DNA of 64,000 nt from Hirudo medicinalis. Its lineage: Eukaryota > Annelida > Clitellata > Hirudinida > Hirudinidae. Positions 29,501-41,137 of this stretch are shown here, piece by piece. The notes under the pieces are model-generated. The model made no database searches, had not been told where the DNA came from, and saw only the letters and a program-made list of their open reading frames with translations. Position 1 is the stretch's first letter; each line of letters begins with the position of its first letter. A program made the translations under genes and the position numbers. The DNA lies in assembly GCA_011800805.1 (NCBI GenBank), contig MPNW01000340.1, positions 1-64,000 on the forward strand, read 5' to 3'.

Positions 29501-29551
29501 TCAGGGTAATATACCCTCAGTTACATTAAATGCTCATGTTATTTTGATTTG

Positions 29552-29557
29552 AATAAA
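29552..29557 (+). terminator. Lamin polyadenylation signal candidate
   Basis: Canonical AATAAA 52 bp past the lamin stop codon. Position fits a short 3' UTR; not otherwise tested. Confidence 0.5.
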
Positions 29558-30568
29558 TGTTACTGTTAAAGTACAAATATAAATATATTAATAAACAAAA
29601 CATAAAAATTATGGAATTATAAAAAAAAAGTACATTTTGTTTTGTAGTTTATTGAGTGCTCTGCAACCAACTACGGGGAAACCATAATGGACAGATTTCA
29701 TATTTTTTTAAACAGACTTTGAACAGATTTCACTTAGATTTAGTTGATCATTGCTTCAAAGAATATAGCACGAACAGGTTTCCATTGCTAACGTTTCGTT
29801 CGGAAAGGTCGATCATTGCTTAAATGTTTGTAGTTTGTTTGGGTCCTTCATGCTTTGGCTGGATTTGTGTGTCAAAATCATTTTCTTTTGATGTAGCCTT
29901 TGGAAAGTTATAATTTATAACTTAGTGGCAGCACTTTTGATGAATTGTGCATTTAATGTTTTTTGGTCATTCTTGTTTGTCGAAGCAGCTAAAATGCCTA
30001 GAAACATCAAAGTAACCTCTCATGGTGTTTGGTTGGCCAGTTTTGCAAGTCACGTTCTTAGTGCAGAGGGGTAAATTACCGTTGAAGGGGGTCGTGGGTG
30101 GCCTAAAAACGTTGATGGCGTGCAAGTGCGTCGTTCGCGGGCTCGTAGGGCTTATTTTTGGATGAGTTGCGAAATCGCAAAAGTCGATGGGCAAGCATTG
30201 GTGATAGCAACAGTCGTAATGTGTCATGTTCGCAACCGGGCCTGCACCGCCAGGAACGCCTCGGTTAGGGACTATATAAATGGTAAAGGTAGCATCCGAG
30301 AAGCCTCTGTTGTGAGGGAATGGTGGGGGATGGAAGTGGAAATGATTAAAGTAGGATTGGATGTCGCGTGTTTCGGATCTCGATTTTGAAGATGATGCGA
30401 TAATGGACGGGCAAAATTGGCTATAATGTATTTAGTATGTATCCTAGCTCGGAATGGAGATGCTTTCTACGTTATTTGTAGGAATCGCCGCCCTCAACAC
30501 TTCAACCGAGCCTGTTTTTGATCCGCCTAATGATGCGATGCGCACGGTCGAAATACAGAAAACACTTT

Positions 30569-30574
30569 TTTATT
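30569..30574 (-). terminator. CDC16 polyadenylation signal candidate
   Basis: TTTATT on the + strand reads AATAAA on the - strand, about 40 bp past the CDC16 stop. Confidence 0.45.
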
Positions 30575-30613
30575 ATTTCCAATGGAAACAAACAGATTGT
30601 TTGACTGTCACAA

Positions 30614-33600
30614 TTAGGCGTCCTCCATTTCCTCATCTTGTATCGAATATGAATCTGGTGCCTGAATTTGTGGAGAATTTTCAAATTCAAAATGAACATC
30701 TTCTGATCTGATGGCCGTCTCAGCAGTTGCTGGAGTTGTGGTGTCAAATCCGTTGAGCTTCAAGTTAAACAACGTGTGCTCGGGCAGCACGTCCGGAAGA
30801 TCTGAAAGCAGGAAGGAGTTGGAGCATTCAACAGACACAAAATTAATCACAATGTTCACCTGGATAAGGTTTTTCTTCCAACACCAGTTGTTCCACGACG
30901 ATGTTCAACATTGTTGTCGTGAAGGAGTCGTCCTTGCGCAGTCCCAGCGACTACAAAGATCAGGTCAGAATTAATGATGAAAAATGACAACTTGGACACA
31001 ATGAAAGCAAAACATCTAAGGATGATGATGATTTTCAACAAGATGTCAAATATGTGGGTGTAGTTAAAATTCGATAAAATAACACAGACGACTAAATCCA
31101 ATCAACCAATCGAGTTAGTACTTTATCATTTTATGATGAGGTGTCATTAAAATTAAACTAAATTATTACAAAGTTATTGCATTATCCATAAAATCCGAAA
31201 ATAAGTGTAAAACCTTGTGGAAGCATTCAACAGCTTCCTGAAAATCTCCCTTCAGTGCGTGCGTGAAGCCGAGAGACGAGTAAGTCGACGCGTTGTTTGG
31301 TATTATGGCCAGTGCTTCCAAGTGGTACGTTATGGACTCATCATACTTTCTGCAGTGAGAAACATTGTTGTATTCGACCACTCATTGTCACATGATGTCA
31401 GAAACTTTTTAAAAAAATCAAATTTAGCAAGAAAGTTATTCACTTGAGTTTCCTGCAGACGTGTCCTAAGTTATTGAAGAAGGGCTCCCATTTCTCTGAC
31501 TTCAGGTTTGCATTGATTCCGTTGAACTTTTTGATTGCATTCAAGAAACAGTCCTCTGCAGTTTGATACCTGAAATGAAGACATTAAAGAGATTAATATT
31601 ATTAATCATTGGTTAACCATTAAATATTAATAATAATAAAATATAATAATGCAAATAAACAAATATAATGTTATAAATGTAATAAAATATACAACTATAT
31701 ATTAACAAATTAGAATGTTCGTTTCAATGAATGATTTGAATTTAAGCAAACAAAAGCCTTATTTAGGAAAACAATGAGGAAGCTGACTGTTGGTTCTGGA
31801 AGGCAACAACTCCAATCTCATGGAGTACAAAAGGATCGTCTGGGGCAATCCTGAGGGACTCGTTGAAGAACTTCTCTGCGAGTTTTGCGTTGTTCGTCAG
31901 TCCGTATTCGAGGCCTATGTACAAGAGAGGAAGGTGACACCTTAACAAAAAAACATGTCATGTCAAATTTAGTGTACAGTGTCACCTTAACTAAACATGT
32001 GTAATGTAAACAAATCAATATTCAATAATCTGGTCACCCTTCCATTATCTTTGAAGCTGTGAAGTAAGCAGCCATAGCCTGGTCGTGTTCATTTTCAACG
32101 CCGAACGAGTGACCGTACAAGAGCCACGCATAACCGAAGATCCTGTTTATGGATGTCGCTTTCCCAATGTATTTCCTCACAGGGTCTTGTTTGCCGATGG
32201 AGAAATAATAGGCCGCTACGGCATACCACGCCAGCTGAAAAATAATTTCTTTCGATTGATCATTTGTTTTCATAAAATTATTATTCAGTTAGATCTAAAG
32301 ACAACCATCATTCACCTCCTTTTTGGGATACAATGCAATAAGCTGGTGAGCAAGGTAGAAGAGCTCTGCATGAAAAAAACAAGCTCATTTAGCCATTTAT
32401 TCATCGAATGAAATTCTGCCAATAATTAAAAAGATTGTGCCTTGCTTCTCTACTTACCATTGTTCATCTTCAGCTCTATTAGAACACCAATGTGCAGGGG
32501 GAGACATTGAGGGTTGAAGAGGTCTTTTGACAGGATACTGTACACAAAATGATCAATAAAACATTAATATTCACCATCTGTTCATTTATGATCCCTGCCA
32601 TTGCAATGCCAGTGCAATGTCATTACTTCATCAACATTATTGACCAGTTTTAATGTCATGTTCTCAAAAAACATTCAACTTGAGCACTAATCGTATTCAT
32701 CACAAGAACACATCAACTCACCTTCTTGTGAGTTTGTAACAAGTATCGAAGTTGCAGTTGTAGAAGTAAGACTCTGCCTGAGCGATGAGCATGTCCATGC
32801 TGCTTGAGAAACAAGACAGGCTGCGAGGGGGATTCCTTGGTTTGTCGAGCTGCAAAAACATTCTTGAATCCATAAAATCACAACAGACAGACAAGCATTT
32901 CAGATAGTATAGCAATAAATATTTGCTCTCAAATTTAACAGAATTGTATTTAAATTAAATGTAAATACTGGAAATAAGATGAAATAATGCATAATTACAC
33001 AAAACAAACCTTTTTGAGGAGACTCTCGTAGAGGTACTTCACCATGTCTCGCTCGCACGCATTCAAACAACTGTCGTACTTCAACTCTTGCATCAGCCTT
33101 CCCTCTGAAATAAAATATATATATATAAAAAATATATTAATTATAATAATATCAATAGATTTTAAAGAACAAATAATTATTAAGATCTCAAATTGGTATT
33201 TTGCTTGCCATTTACCAATGATAATTCATGGTTACATTCATCTAGTAATTCACTATATTAGCTTAACATTTCTGTCAATAATAAAATATTTTGTTAAATT
33301 TAATGGCACAAATGATTGTTATTATTAGTGCTTATTATTAGTTATTAGTAATGCTAATTGTTGTCCTGTTAAAGCAATTTAAATGTTATTGTATGATGTT
33401 GTAACTGTAATTGATAATTATTGCCTACCCTCCTCAGCAGAGAGCATGTGATTCTGTACAAGATGTTTGAATGCCTGGTAACATTTTACATCCAACTTGA
33501 GAGCTTTCTTGTAATATTTGAGTGCAAATTCCCTGTTCTCAAGAATTTCATAAACTTGAGCCTTTAGCAGCATTATGGAACTCTCAAGGGATGCCTACAA

Positions 33601-34649
33601 TGAGTTCTAAGTCAATGATTCTTCTTGATATTACCACAAATGCAGTTGACACTCTAACACAATAACATTGAAATAATGTGTTCTTACTACAAATCACATG
33701 TAACTAAATTGAATAAACCTAACTTTAGAAATGAATTGATATTTCATTAATTTTCTGCTTAATCTAGCATTTTATTTCATTAGCTCCAAAGAGTTATCCA
33801 CTTACATCTCGTGGAGGCATGCCTTCCACCACTTCTGGCTGTTTGTCAAACTTTCTTTCCTCATCTGCCTCAAAATCGGCAAGGACATTGATCGCATCAT
33901 CAAATTCTTTTGATTCAAACTGTAAATTAACTAGTTAATATATAATAACAGTTAATACAAAATCACTAATCACATGATTATGCAATTAATAACTTCACTC
34001 ACATGACATTTGGCCTTCAAAAATTTTGCTGCAGCAAATCTCTAAAATATGATGATAGCAAAATAACTTCACCCAAAACATGTCAGATGCAGATATATGT
34101 AAGACAGCTCATGAAATTTTTAATGTTACCTCAGGCATACGGTATCTATCAAGTAACCTCACAGCCCTGTGATACTGGGCTGTCTTATATAATGTGTCAG
34201 CATACCAGTAAACATCTTGTGGTTCACCTTTTCAAGTAAAAATCTTGTTTATAATATAATCATAAATGACACAATGATAAATTATTGCTCTCACAAATCA
34301 GCTGTATTCCTAAATTTAATTATTTACTGTTATAAGTATAAAATCAAACATGATTACCGCACGATACAGTAATCAACTTGTCAAACCAAAACAATGCTGT
34401 TTCCAATTGATGCTGCAAAAAATATTTAATAAAATTAAACCGTAGTGAGAATTGAATAAATGCAAGTCTTAATTTCACTAGTTATGTTATTACAAGCATT
34501 GATTGCAGTCCAAGCATTTAATAACACTCGTCATAAACAAATCATTTCAATTCATCAAAATAACAATTAGAGACCCTTTCAATATACGGCTTTATCATTT
34601 GCCGAAATTGGTTTAAATCAAATGGTTGTTGTCCGTTGCCATTTTCCAT
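30614..34649 (-). CDS. CDC16: CDC16/APC6, TPR subunit of the anaphase-promoting complex
   Basis: Sixteen exons in coding order: 34575-34649, 34358-34412, 34130-34227, 34003-34041, 33806-33919, 33429-33594, 33010-33104, 32722-32849, 32458-32537, 32316-32365, 32038-32234, 31788-31940, 31444-31569, 31214-31349, 30860-30950, 30614-30801; 596 codons plus stop, close to human CDC16 (620). Diagnostic stretches include WLLYGHSFGVENEHDQAMAA, LLYIGLEYGLTNNAKLAEKF, APDDPFVLHEIGVVAFQN, WEPFFNNLGHVCRKL and NNASTYSSLGFTHALKGDF, which form consecutive tetratricopeptide repeats. The protein is a scaffold of the APC/C ubiquitin ligase controlling exit from mitosis. The C-terminus after LGLRKDDSF is divergent and acidic, ending DEEMEDA. 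One exon (34003-34041) is only 39 bp. All junctions have GT-AG signals and matching phases. Confidence 0.96.
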
Positions 34650-36428
34650 TTTTTTAAATTTCAGTTAATCTTATTCGTAAAATGCGGTCATAAGCGATCA
34701 GATAAGAAAAACAATAACAAAGAATAATTAAAAATATGCTTTATGTTAAAAAATCTTGAAGTGGTGCTTACAAAATATTTCTGTTCTTCTTCAAAATATT
34801 TAATTGTTATGGTATTTTTTCAACGCACTGTAAACAAAAAATAACTTAATTCCATAACGTGTTTATTATGATTTTTTAATAAGTTAGTGTTTCCTTTCCA
34901 GACCGAACATTAGCATTTACGAAATATCAAAAAATTGTAGAGCAAAATTTGTATCTTCGTGCAAAGAAAAACTTGTAGGTGGTCTCATTTGTGAAATGCC
35001 CTTATTGATTAAATGCCCTTATTAACTCAAAATTTGTCAAGATATCTAATGCATCTTTGATGCCCCACCATTCATAAATTAGACTGGTATTACACAGTCT
35101 CCTTAACCTATACAAACAATTGCTATGTTGTAATATGTTCCATAGTGTTGATTAAAGTCCCCCGTCTTATTCATCGATTGGTGCATATCTGGCCTAAGTA
35201 GCTGAATTACTCCTTCGAGGCAAGCCTTTTATCGCCAGTCACAAGATGCAAATGTCTTTGGCGTACTTGAAAACGCTTTGAAACGGCGCAAGGCAGTCGA
35301 AACACGCAGCAGTCCCAAGCTACCCCCGTAACACAAATCTAGCAGGCCGTCTCAACAACCTGACAACTCATACGCAAAGTGTTTAGATTCCAAAAGTGGT
35401 TGTCAATTGCTCCCCATTCCTCGCAAGCATTTGTTGCACAGCAGGTTTTTCAGCCCAGCAGATCAAAAACCAAAACCACACGCCAACAACGAAATAGAAT
35501 GTATCATTTGCTCTAAAATCAACAAAAAATGCATAATACTTATTATCTTCTTCAGAAAAATATAGCAATTCTCTCCTCATTGGAAATAATTAATTACAAC
35601 GCCGACACGTTGGTAAAAATAGAAATTGGGCTGTGAAGAGACGAAATCAACTCGCCCAGACGTCCAATGCCTGGTTTCTAAAGATCAAATAAATATAACC
35701 TTAATGTAACCAAATTGTTATAAATTAATGCACTCCTAGGTAATAAAAATAAATAGGAAGAAAGACAGTCAACGAGGAATTCATTATCATGGCAATTATG
35801 ATTTACAAACACAGCAATAAAAATTATAAGTCCCATAAGTAGTTGAGCAATTAAGTGCCAGTGCGAAGCATTTGCAGCTCTTTGTTGACCCTAATATCAA
35901 CGGCGTTTTAGTCTCACGAAGCAACACACGAGCACGAAGATCACTTGCTCGACTTTGGACTCAAAAACAATTTGATACACTTCTTGGTTTTGAACATTTA
36001 AGCATGTTGTGATCACCAATTAGATGTTGCAAAGTCCATGGACATGTTTAAGTGAATTGTTGAATCCCATTCGCAAGACCAACCGAACCAACCGAATTGC
36101 TTTTCAAGTTGTTCTTGGACTAGAATAAAGACAAAACAAAACTCCTAATAGGGAGTACACAATAGGGCAGGATGAAATGTGAAGTGCAGGAAACACACAG
36201 ACAAAGCAGGAGATCAACAATTAAGTCATTTTGTTAGTGCACAACAATTCAAGAGATCTTGGATAACTTTTCTGAAGCCATTTCATCTCATCTGATATGA
36301 AATGAGAATCTCATCTGATATGAAATGAGAATCTCATCTATCTGACGACCTTTAAGTTGCCTGACACAAACAGTTTTTTTGGGAACGCTAGTCATGGAAT
36401 GAATTCAATATGGTAATAATGCCTCATC
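34650..36428. other. Intergenic DNA between CDC16 and LMBR1
   Basis: AT-rich, containing the CDC16 5' side and LMBR1 3' side. An open minus frame at 35383-35580 has hydrophobic content but no family match I recognise. Confidence 0.45.
36286..36339. repeat. 23-bp tandem repeat, about two copies
   Basis: TCTGATATGAAATGAGAATC plus TCA is repeated at 36291 and 36314. ATTTCATCTCAT just upstream is nearly the reverse complement of part of the unit, so a small hairpin can form. Confidence 0.8.
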
Positions 36429-39400
36429 TCAGCTGTTGAGAGAAATGATATGTTGAATCTGAGTGGGCAGAGAGGAATCAAAATGCTTCTTTATCTCAGG
36501 TATAATGACACTGTGAACAGATCTCTTGTAGTTGTTTACGAGACACAGAGCCACGACAACGACGAACATGATGTTGTAAGTTATGATGACGTAGGTGTAC
36601 TCCAACCATTTTAACTGCCCGTAGTTTCCCAGCAGGTCGAAGTTCGTTATGCCGAGAGTTCGGGAGAGAACGGGCAGAGCCAAACTTAGTATAAGAATGA
36701 TGGCACAGTTGATTATAAGTTTTGTTATTGGGGTGTCTTTGCATTTTGGAGTGAGCCTGTTGAAAGGTAATTAAGATATCGAGTCAAATGATACGCTGTT
36801 TTCAATTACCGATGTGATCAATTAGACCAACGACCAACCTGCATGAAAACGGCAGACTGTAGAAGCCGACAATAGATGTTAGGAAAAGATAAAGGATGAC
36901 GATTGTTTCGACACCTGCTCCTATCGGACCAAATACTGAAAGTGATGATGCTCCCAGATTCAGCTGAGAAGTTTCATTCTTAAAGACTTTCCAACCAATC
37001 AGCAGTTGTCCCGTGTTTACGATCACCATGAAGAGAGAAATGGCCATCAGCACCAGCACCACCAACATGGCGATCGGATAGAAAATCTTCCTTCTCAGAA
37101 AAATCATCCGCTGGGTTCTTTCCAGCTTCTGTCGAAATGAAGAGAGGAGCTCAAACGTCAGCGTGAGCGGGGCGTCCGACTGCGGAGGATTAGAAAGATG
37201 CTCGTTTGCATTTGCTTTCCTCCTTCTCCTTGTCATGTAAACTGCCTGCACTGGATTGTAAATACCTCCATAGGGTCCATCTGATCCTGTTCTTTTGCGA
37301 CTGTGGAAGTCAGACTAAGATTAATAGTTAATTTAATTATTTAATGGTTAAATGCAATTTATTGGTTTGTGAATTAAAAATAAGTACAATACAAAACAAT
37401 GTTCTAATTTAATAAATTGCTGAATGGAATTTCACCTTTTAACAAAAACCTCAAAAATATGGTAATGGTAAAATCCTAAATACTCTGGAGTCACAATATG
37501 AATAAACTAACAACATCCAAATGATTCATGACCTTATGAGACATTTTAATGTTTTTGTGCAAGTTATGCATTCGTTGGGGAAATCCTCCAACACAATTTA
37601 AAAGATCATCTTCCCTTGAATATCAAGAAGCTTCAAAATACTTGAAGTTCATTGTCAGGACAAGTTTTAAAGTTTCTGTATGCACTATTTTATTCTGAAC
37701 TCAACTCATCAATGCTTAATTGTTCACAACTTCCAGAAAATTTGAGTTCAATCACAATTATCGACCAATTTGCTTATGACCAAAGACCAAAATATGAGCT
37801 GCATTTAATCAACAGTACATCAAACAATGATAAATATAATTATCAACATCATCCAATAATATTGCACAAAAAATAATGTGATTTTTGCTTTTTCAGAATC
37901 TCTGCAGATAGCACCACATATTCAAAAATGAAACTAGCACCCAAATAAGGTTTTAAAGAGCAAAAGTAGTCGAGACAACAATCATAGAACCGATGGCCAC
38001 TTAATAGGAACAACCTCACAAGTTGCCGTCATAAATCACCGAGAAGCTGTAAACATGTTGATGATGCTGGTCTCAAAATAAAAACATGGCACCAAAAGCG
38101 CATTAAGCAGAAATACAAGCAATGTGACATTGTTTTTAGATTGAGTCAACAAATGTCTGATGAAGTATTTCCACTATTTCAAATGATATTTGCTGTCATG
38201 TCCTTTTTAGCTCAGGATTTAAAAACTAAATTTGAGATGCTTCATAATTTTAAGAAAAAGTATTACCCTTGCACAAAATTTGGAAAAATTTGAATTTGTT
38301 GTACATATTAATAAAAAAAATTAAGGCTTTATTACGTGATTTTAATTGATTTATGTGTGCTGAAAATGTTCCTGCATGAATAACATAAATGTTATATTAT
38401 ATGGAATACATCCAAACATAAATGTCAAATTAGGCAGTAGTACGACTTGTATCAATGTTTTGATCTCATTGATCTCACAAAGCAAATGAATCAATTCAAT
38501 ACTAGTTGTATCAGACCTATAAAGCAAGCAGATTAATTACAAATATATAAGCAAAGTTATAACTGAAGGCTTGAAATGCCATTGAATAATTATCAATGAT
38601 TGAATTTTAAGATCATCAGAATAGAATAAAATACGACCACAGCAGGACTTCGGTAGTAAACACTTAAAAGTCTGCTTCATTTCTATTACAATTGAGAAAA
38701 CTCAGCTTTAGAGGGACCACGAGTCAGTCATTAAAAAAATAAAATATTCAAAACAAAAATAATTTCTCGCTCAAATAAGTAAGAATGAGTGACTCGAAGG
38801 GGCATGAAGTGAACATATTTTACCCTAAGATGTCAAGCAGGTCAAAAGCAAAGTCCACCGTTTCATAATTATTCATTCGGGACAGCACCACATTAATTTT
38901 ATGAAAACTCACCCATTTGAGGTTTCACATATCAAAAGTGAAGACTGTTTGCGTTTGGCCCTCGTGGCTTCTTCGATGACGGCCCGGTCGATGTCGCCCC
39001 CGTACCTCGTCTGCAGATCATCTGGAGTTTTGATGAACTCTCCAATCACTGAAAACAACCTTGTGAATCCGAGAGGAGTGCAGATGAGCAGCATGGCAAC
39101 CCCGACAAACGAAACAATGGAGCACAGATAAAACAGATAAACATTCTTTATGTCCAGGATGACTTCAATCAGGAATTGACTGTTGTTCCCAGATGTGAGA
39201 GCAAACACAACAACAGCTAATCCACCTAAGACTACACAAAACAAGATGAACACCAGGAGTGCCTCATAAACTCGAGGCATGACACCTTTCTTTGAACCTG
39301 GAAAACCCTCAGACTCTACCAGAAAATAAGCGAATGGCATCAGGACAAAAAGAGAAAGATTTGAGAAGAGGAATATGTAATTCCACAAAGTATAAATGAG

Positions 39401-39715
39401 CGACGAATTGAGCCATTGGAGGTAGTAACTGTTTGGGAAACTAAGAATGGCCTCGTTTGCAATTATGGACATGGGTAGAAGAAAAATGGCTCCAACAGAT
39501 ACTGCAAAAGTAAATGTGCAGGCAAGTAAGGAAGCCTTGCAAACCACTGCATCTTCATATGCCACAGAATATTCATCCCTTTCAGGCCTTCTTTTGAAAG
39601 CAGAAAGAATAGCATAAGACAGAGCACAGAGGGTAAAGAATATCAGAAAGCATACGACATATTCCCGGACCATATGATGAAACACACGTTCGTGAGCTTC
39701 GACATCGTAATCCAT
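36429..39715 (-). CDS. LMBR1: LMBR1/LIMR-family multi-pass membrane protein
   Basis: Three coding exons: 38913-39715, 36839-37300, 36429-36756; 530 codons plus stop (human LMBR1 is 490). Diagnostic stretches: AIFLLPMSIIANEAILSFP, NSYYLQWLNSSLIYTLWNYI, FSNLSLFVLMPFAYFLVESE, GFPGSKKGV, LPVLSRTLGITNFDLLGNYG and the final FVVVVALCLVNNY. About nine hydrophobic segments are visible, with a charged Lys/Arg-rich loop (RRRRKANANEH) in the middle, as in the family. Members are plasma- or endoplasmic-reticulum-membrane proteins linked to lipocalin uptake and Wnt control; the exact role here is unknown. I chose the ATG of MDYDVEAHERVF because a good acceptor (TTTCGCAG) lies just upstream, implying a 5' UTR exon. 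An in-frame ATG at 39812-39814 would add 33 residues. The long 1.6-kb intron at 37301-38912 shows nothing else. Confidence 0.94.
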
Positions 39716-39814
39716 GGGCTTCAAACGAGTCGCATTTTCCAGATTCTGATATATCTGCGAAACATGCAAATGAACAACTCGGTGAAAGCTCTTAATAAAC
39801 CCTGCATTAAGCAT

Positions 39815-41137
39815 TAGATGTCTGTGAGGTGCAATCTATAACTTCAAAAGACAATACAAATATTCCGGTGATATGATAAGTTTGACAGAACCCACGTAAC
39901 TCATGTGATTAAAGGTTGGATTAATTGTGGTCAAAACAAGAACATTCACACGAAACTAACAGAAAAAATAACTTACAAAGGTCAGCCTAGTTGTGGCACA
40001 AAATATATTAAAGAAAGAAATATTCTGCATACAGTCACCAACAAAACGAAAACAAAAACATTCTAAAGAACAGTCGTGGACCCTTCGCCAAACGAAAAGT
40101 TATTTATAGCATTCGCAAAAGAAATTCATCGCCTGCATAAACATAAATAACTTTATTTGAAAGTAAATATTAAAAATCCAAATATAAAAGCTAAATTTGA
40201 AGTAATTTATATTGCCCGTGTGTAGCAATGCGTTGAATGTGATGCGCCCCGAGATTTAACGAAACAACTTAATAAGATTTGTTTACAAGGAATATATTTA
40301 ATAATTGCAGATGTAGAGTAGAGACCACGTAGGCGTTTGAATTACTGATTAAGAAATACTTCTGCTGGACATACTGTCCGAGCTGCTGTCTGCACACGTA
40401 TCCAGCGCAGGATACGTGTCGCATTTTATTACTCGCTGGGCATTAGTTTATCGATATTTATTGTTGATTAAAAGGAGGCCAAACGTAAATACGTCTGAAA
40501 TTTTAAAATATTAAACTTAATTCATTTGAGAGCTCTTGATTTGAAGCCATTCAATGCATGGCGATACCGTGTGAGTGGTAGGACAGAATGGAGATTAATT
40601 TGTTTTCAAGCTGTTGAGGTGACTAAAGACAATCTGCGATGTTTGCGCCATATTCACAAATGCCCACAAGATTTCTTTTCTCGATACTAGGTTCAATTTC
40701 TTCATCCAATGTGATAATTCGTGAATGCTTTCCAGTATTTCAACTATGATGCTTCTTTCATTAATTAAATAGAATATGAATATGAAGTTAGAAAGCAATT
40801 ATGGTCAAAAAGCTATCTGCTGACTCTTATCTTGAACGCTCTAAAATGTGAAGAGGCAGGTTTATTAATCAATAAGGAAGTGCCTAAACCAATTGTGAAT
40901 TTTTTACACATAAAAGCAGACAAGCTAAGCTTGAGTGAAGCACCAGTAGAAGTCAGATTGTAACATTTTTCTGAGTGAGATCATATGGCAATATAAATGC
41001 TTAGAATAACTTGTAAATAAACAATAGTGAAATTATTATTAAGGCTTCCCTTTGGAATGTTCTTGTGACAAGTTATAATTAACATACAAGTTGTTATGTC
41101 ATTTTTAAGGCTGAAGTGACATGAAAAAAGTTGTGCA
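39815..41137. other. Head-to-head intergenic region, LMBR1 and SLC26
   Basis: Likely holds promoters for both divergent genes and LMBR1 5' UTR sequence. A strong hairpin at 40394-40419 is listed separately. The open frames at 40595-40798 and 40981-41166 (-) show no domain. Confidence 0.45.
40394..40419. repeat. Perfect 10-bp inverted repeat
   Basis: ACACGTATCC, a 6-base loop AGCGCA, then GGATACGTGT. The arms also contain ACGTAT and ATACGT, so it could be a dimeric protein site or a hairpin. Confidence 0.7.

Larger units (their letters stand above)
29501..30613. other. Region between the lamin and CDC16 3' ends
   Basis: The two genes converge here. It holds the lamin 3' UTR and unassigned DNA. 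Overlapping open frames at 29967-30227 (-) and 30120-30389 (+) lie in a GC-richer patch but show no domain. No RNA gene seen. Confidence 0.45.
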
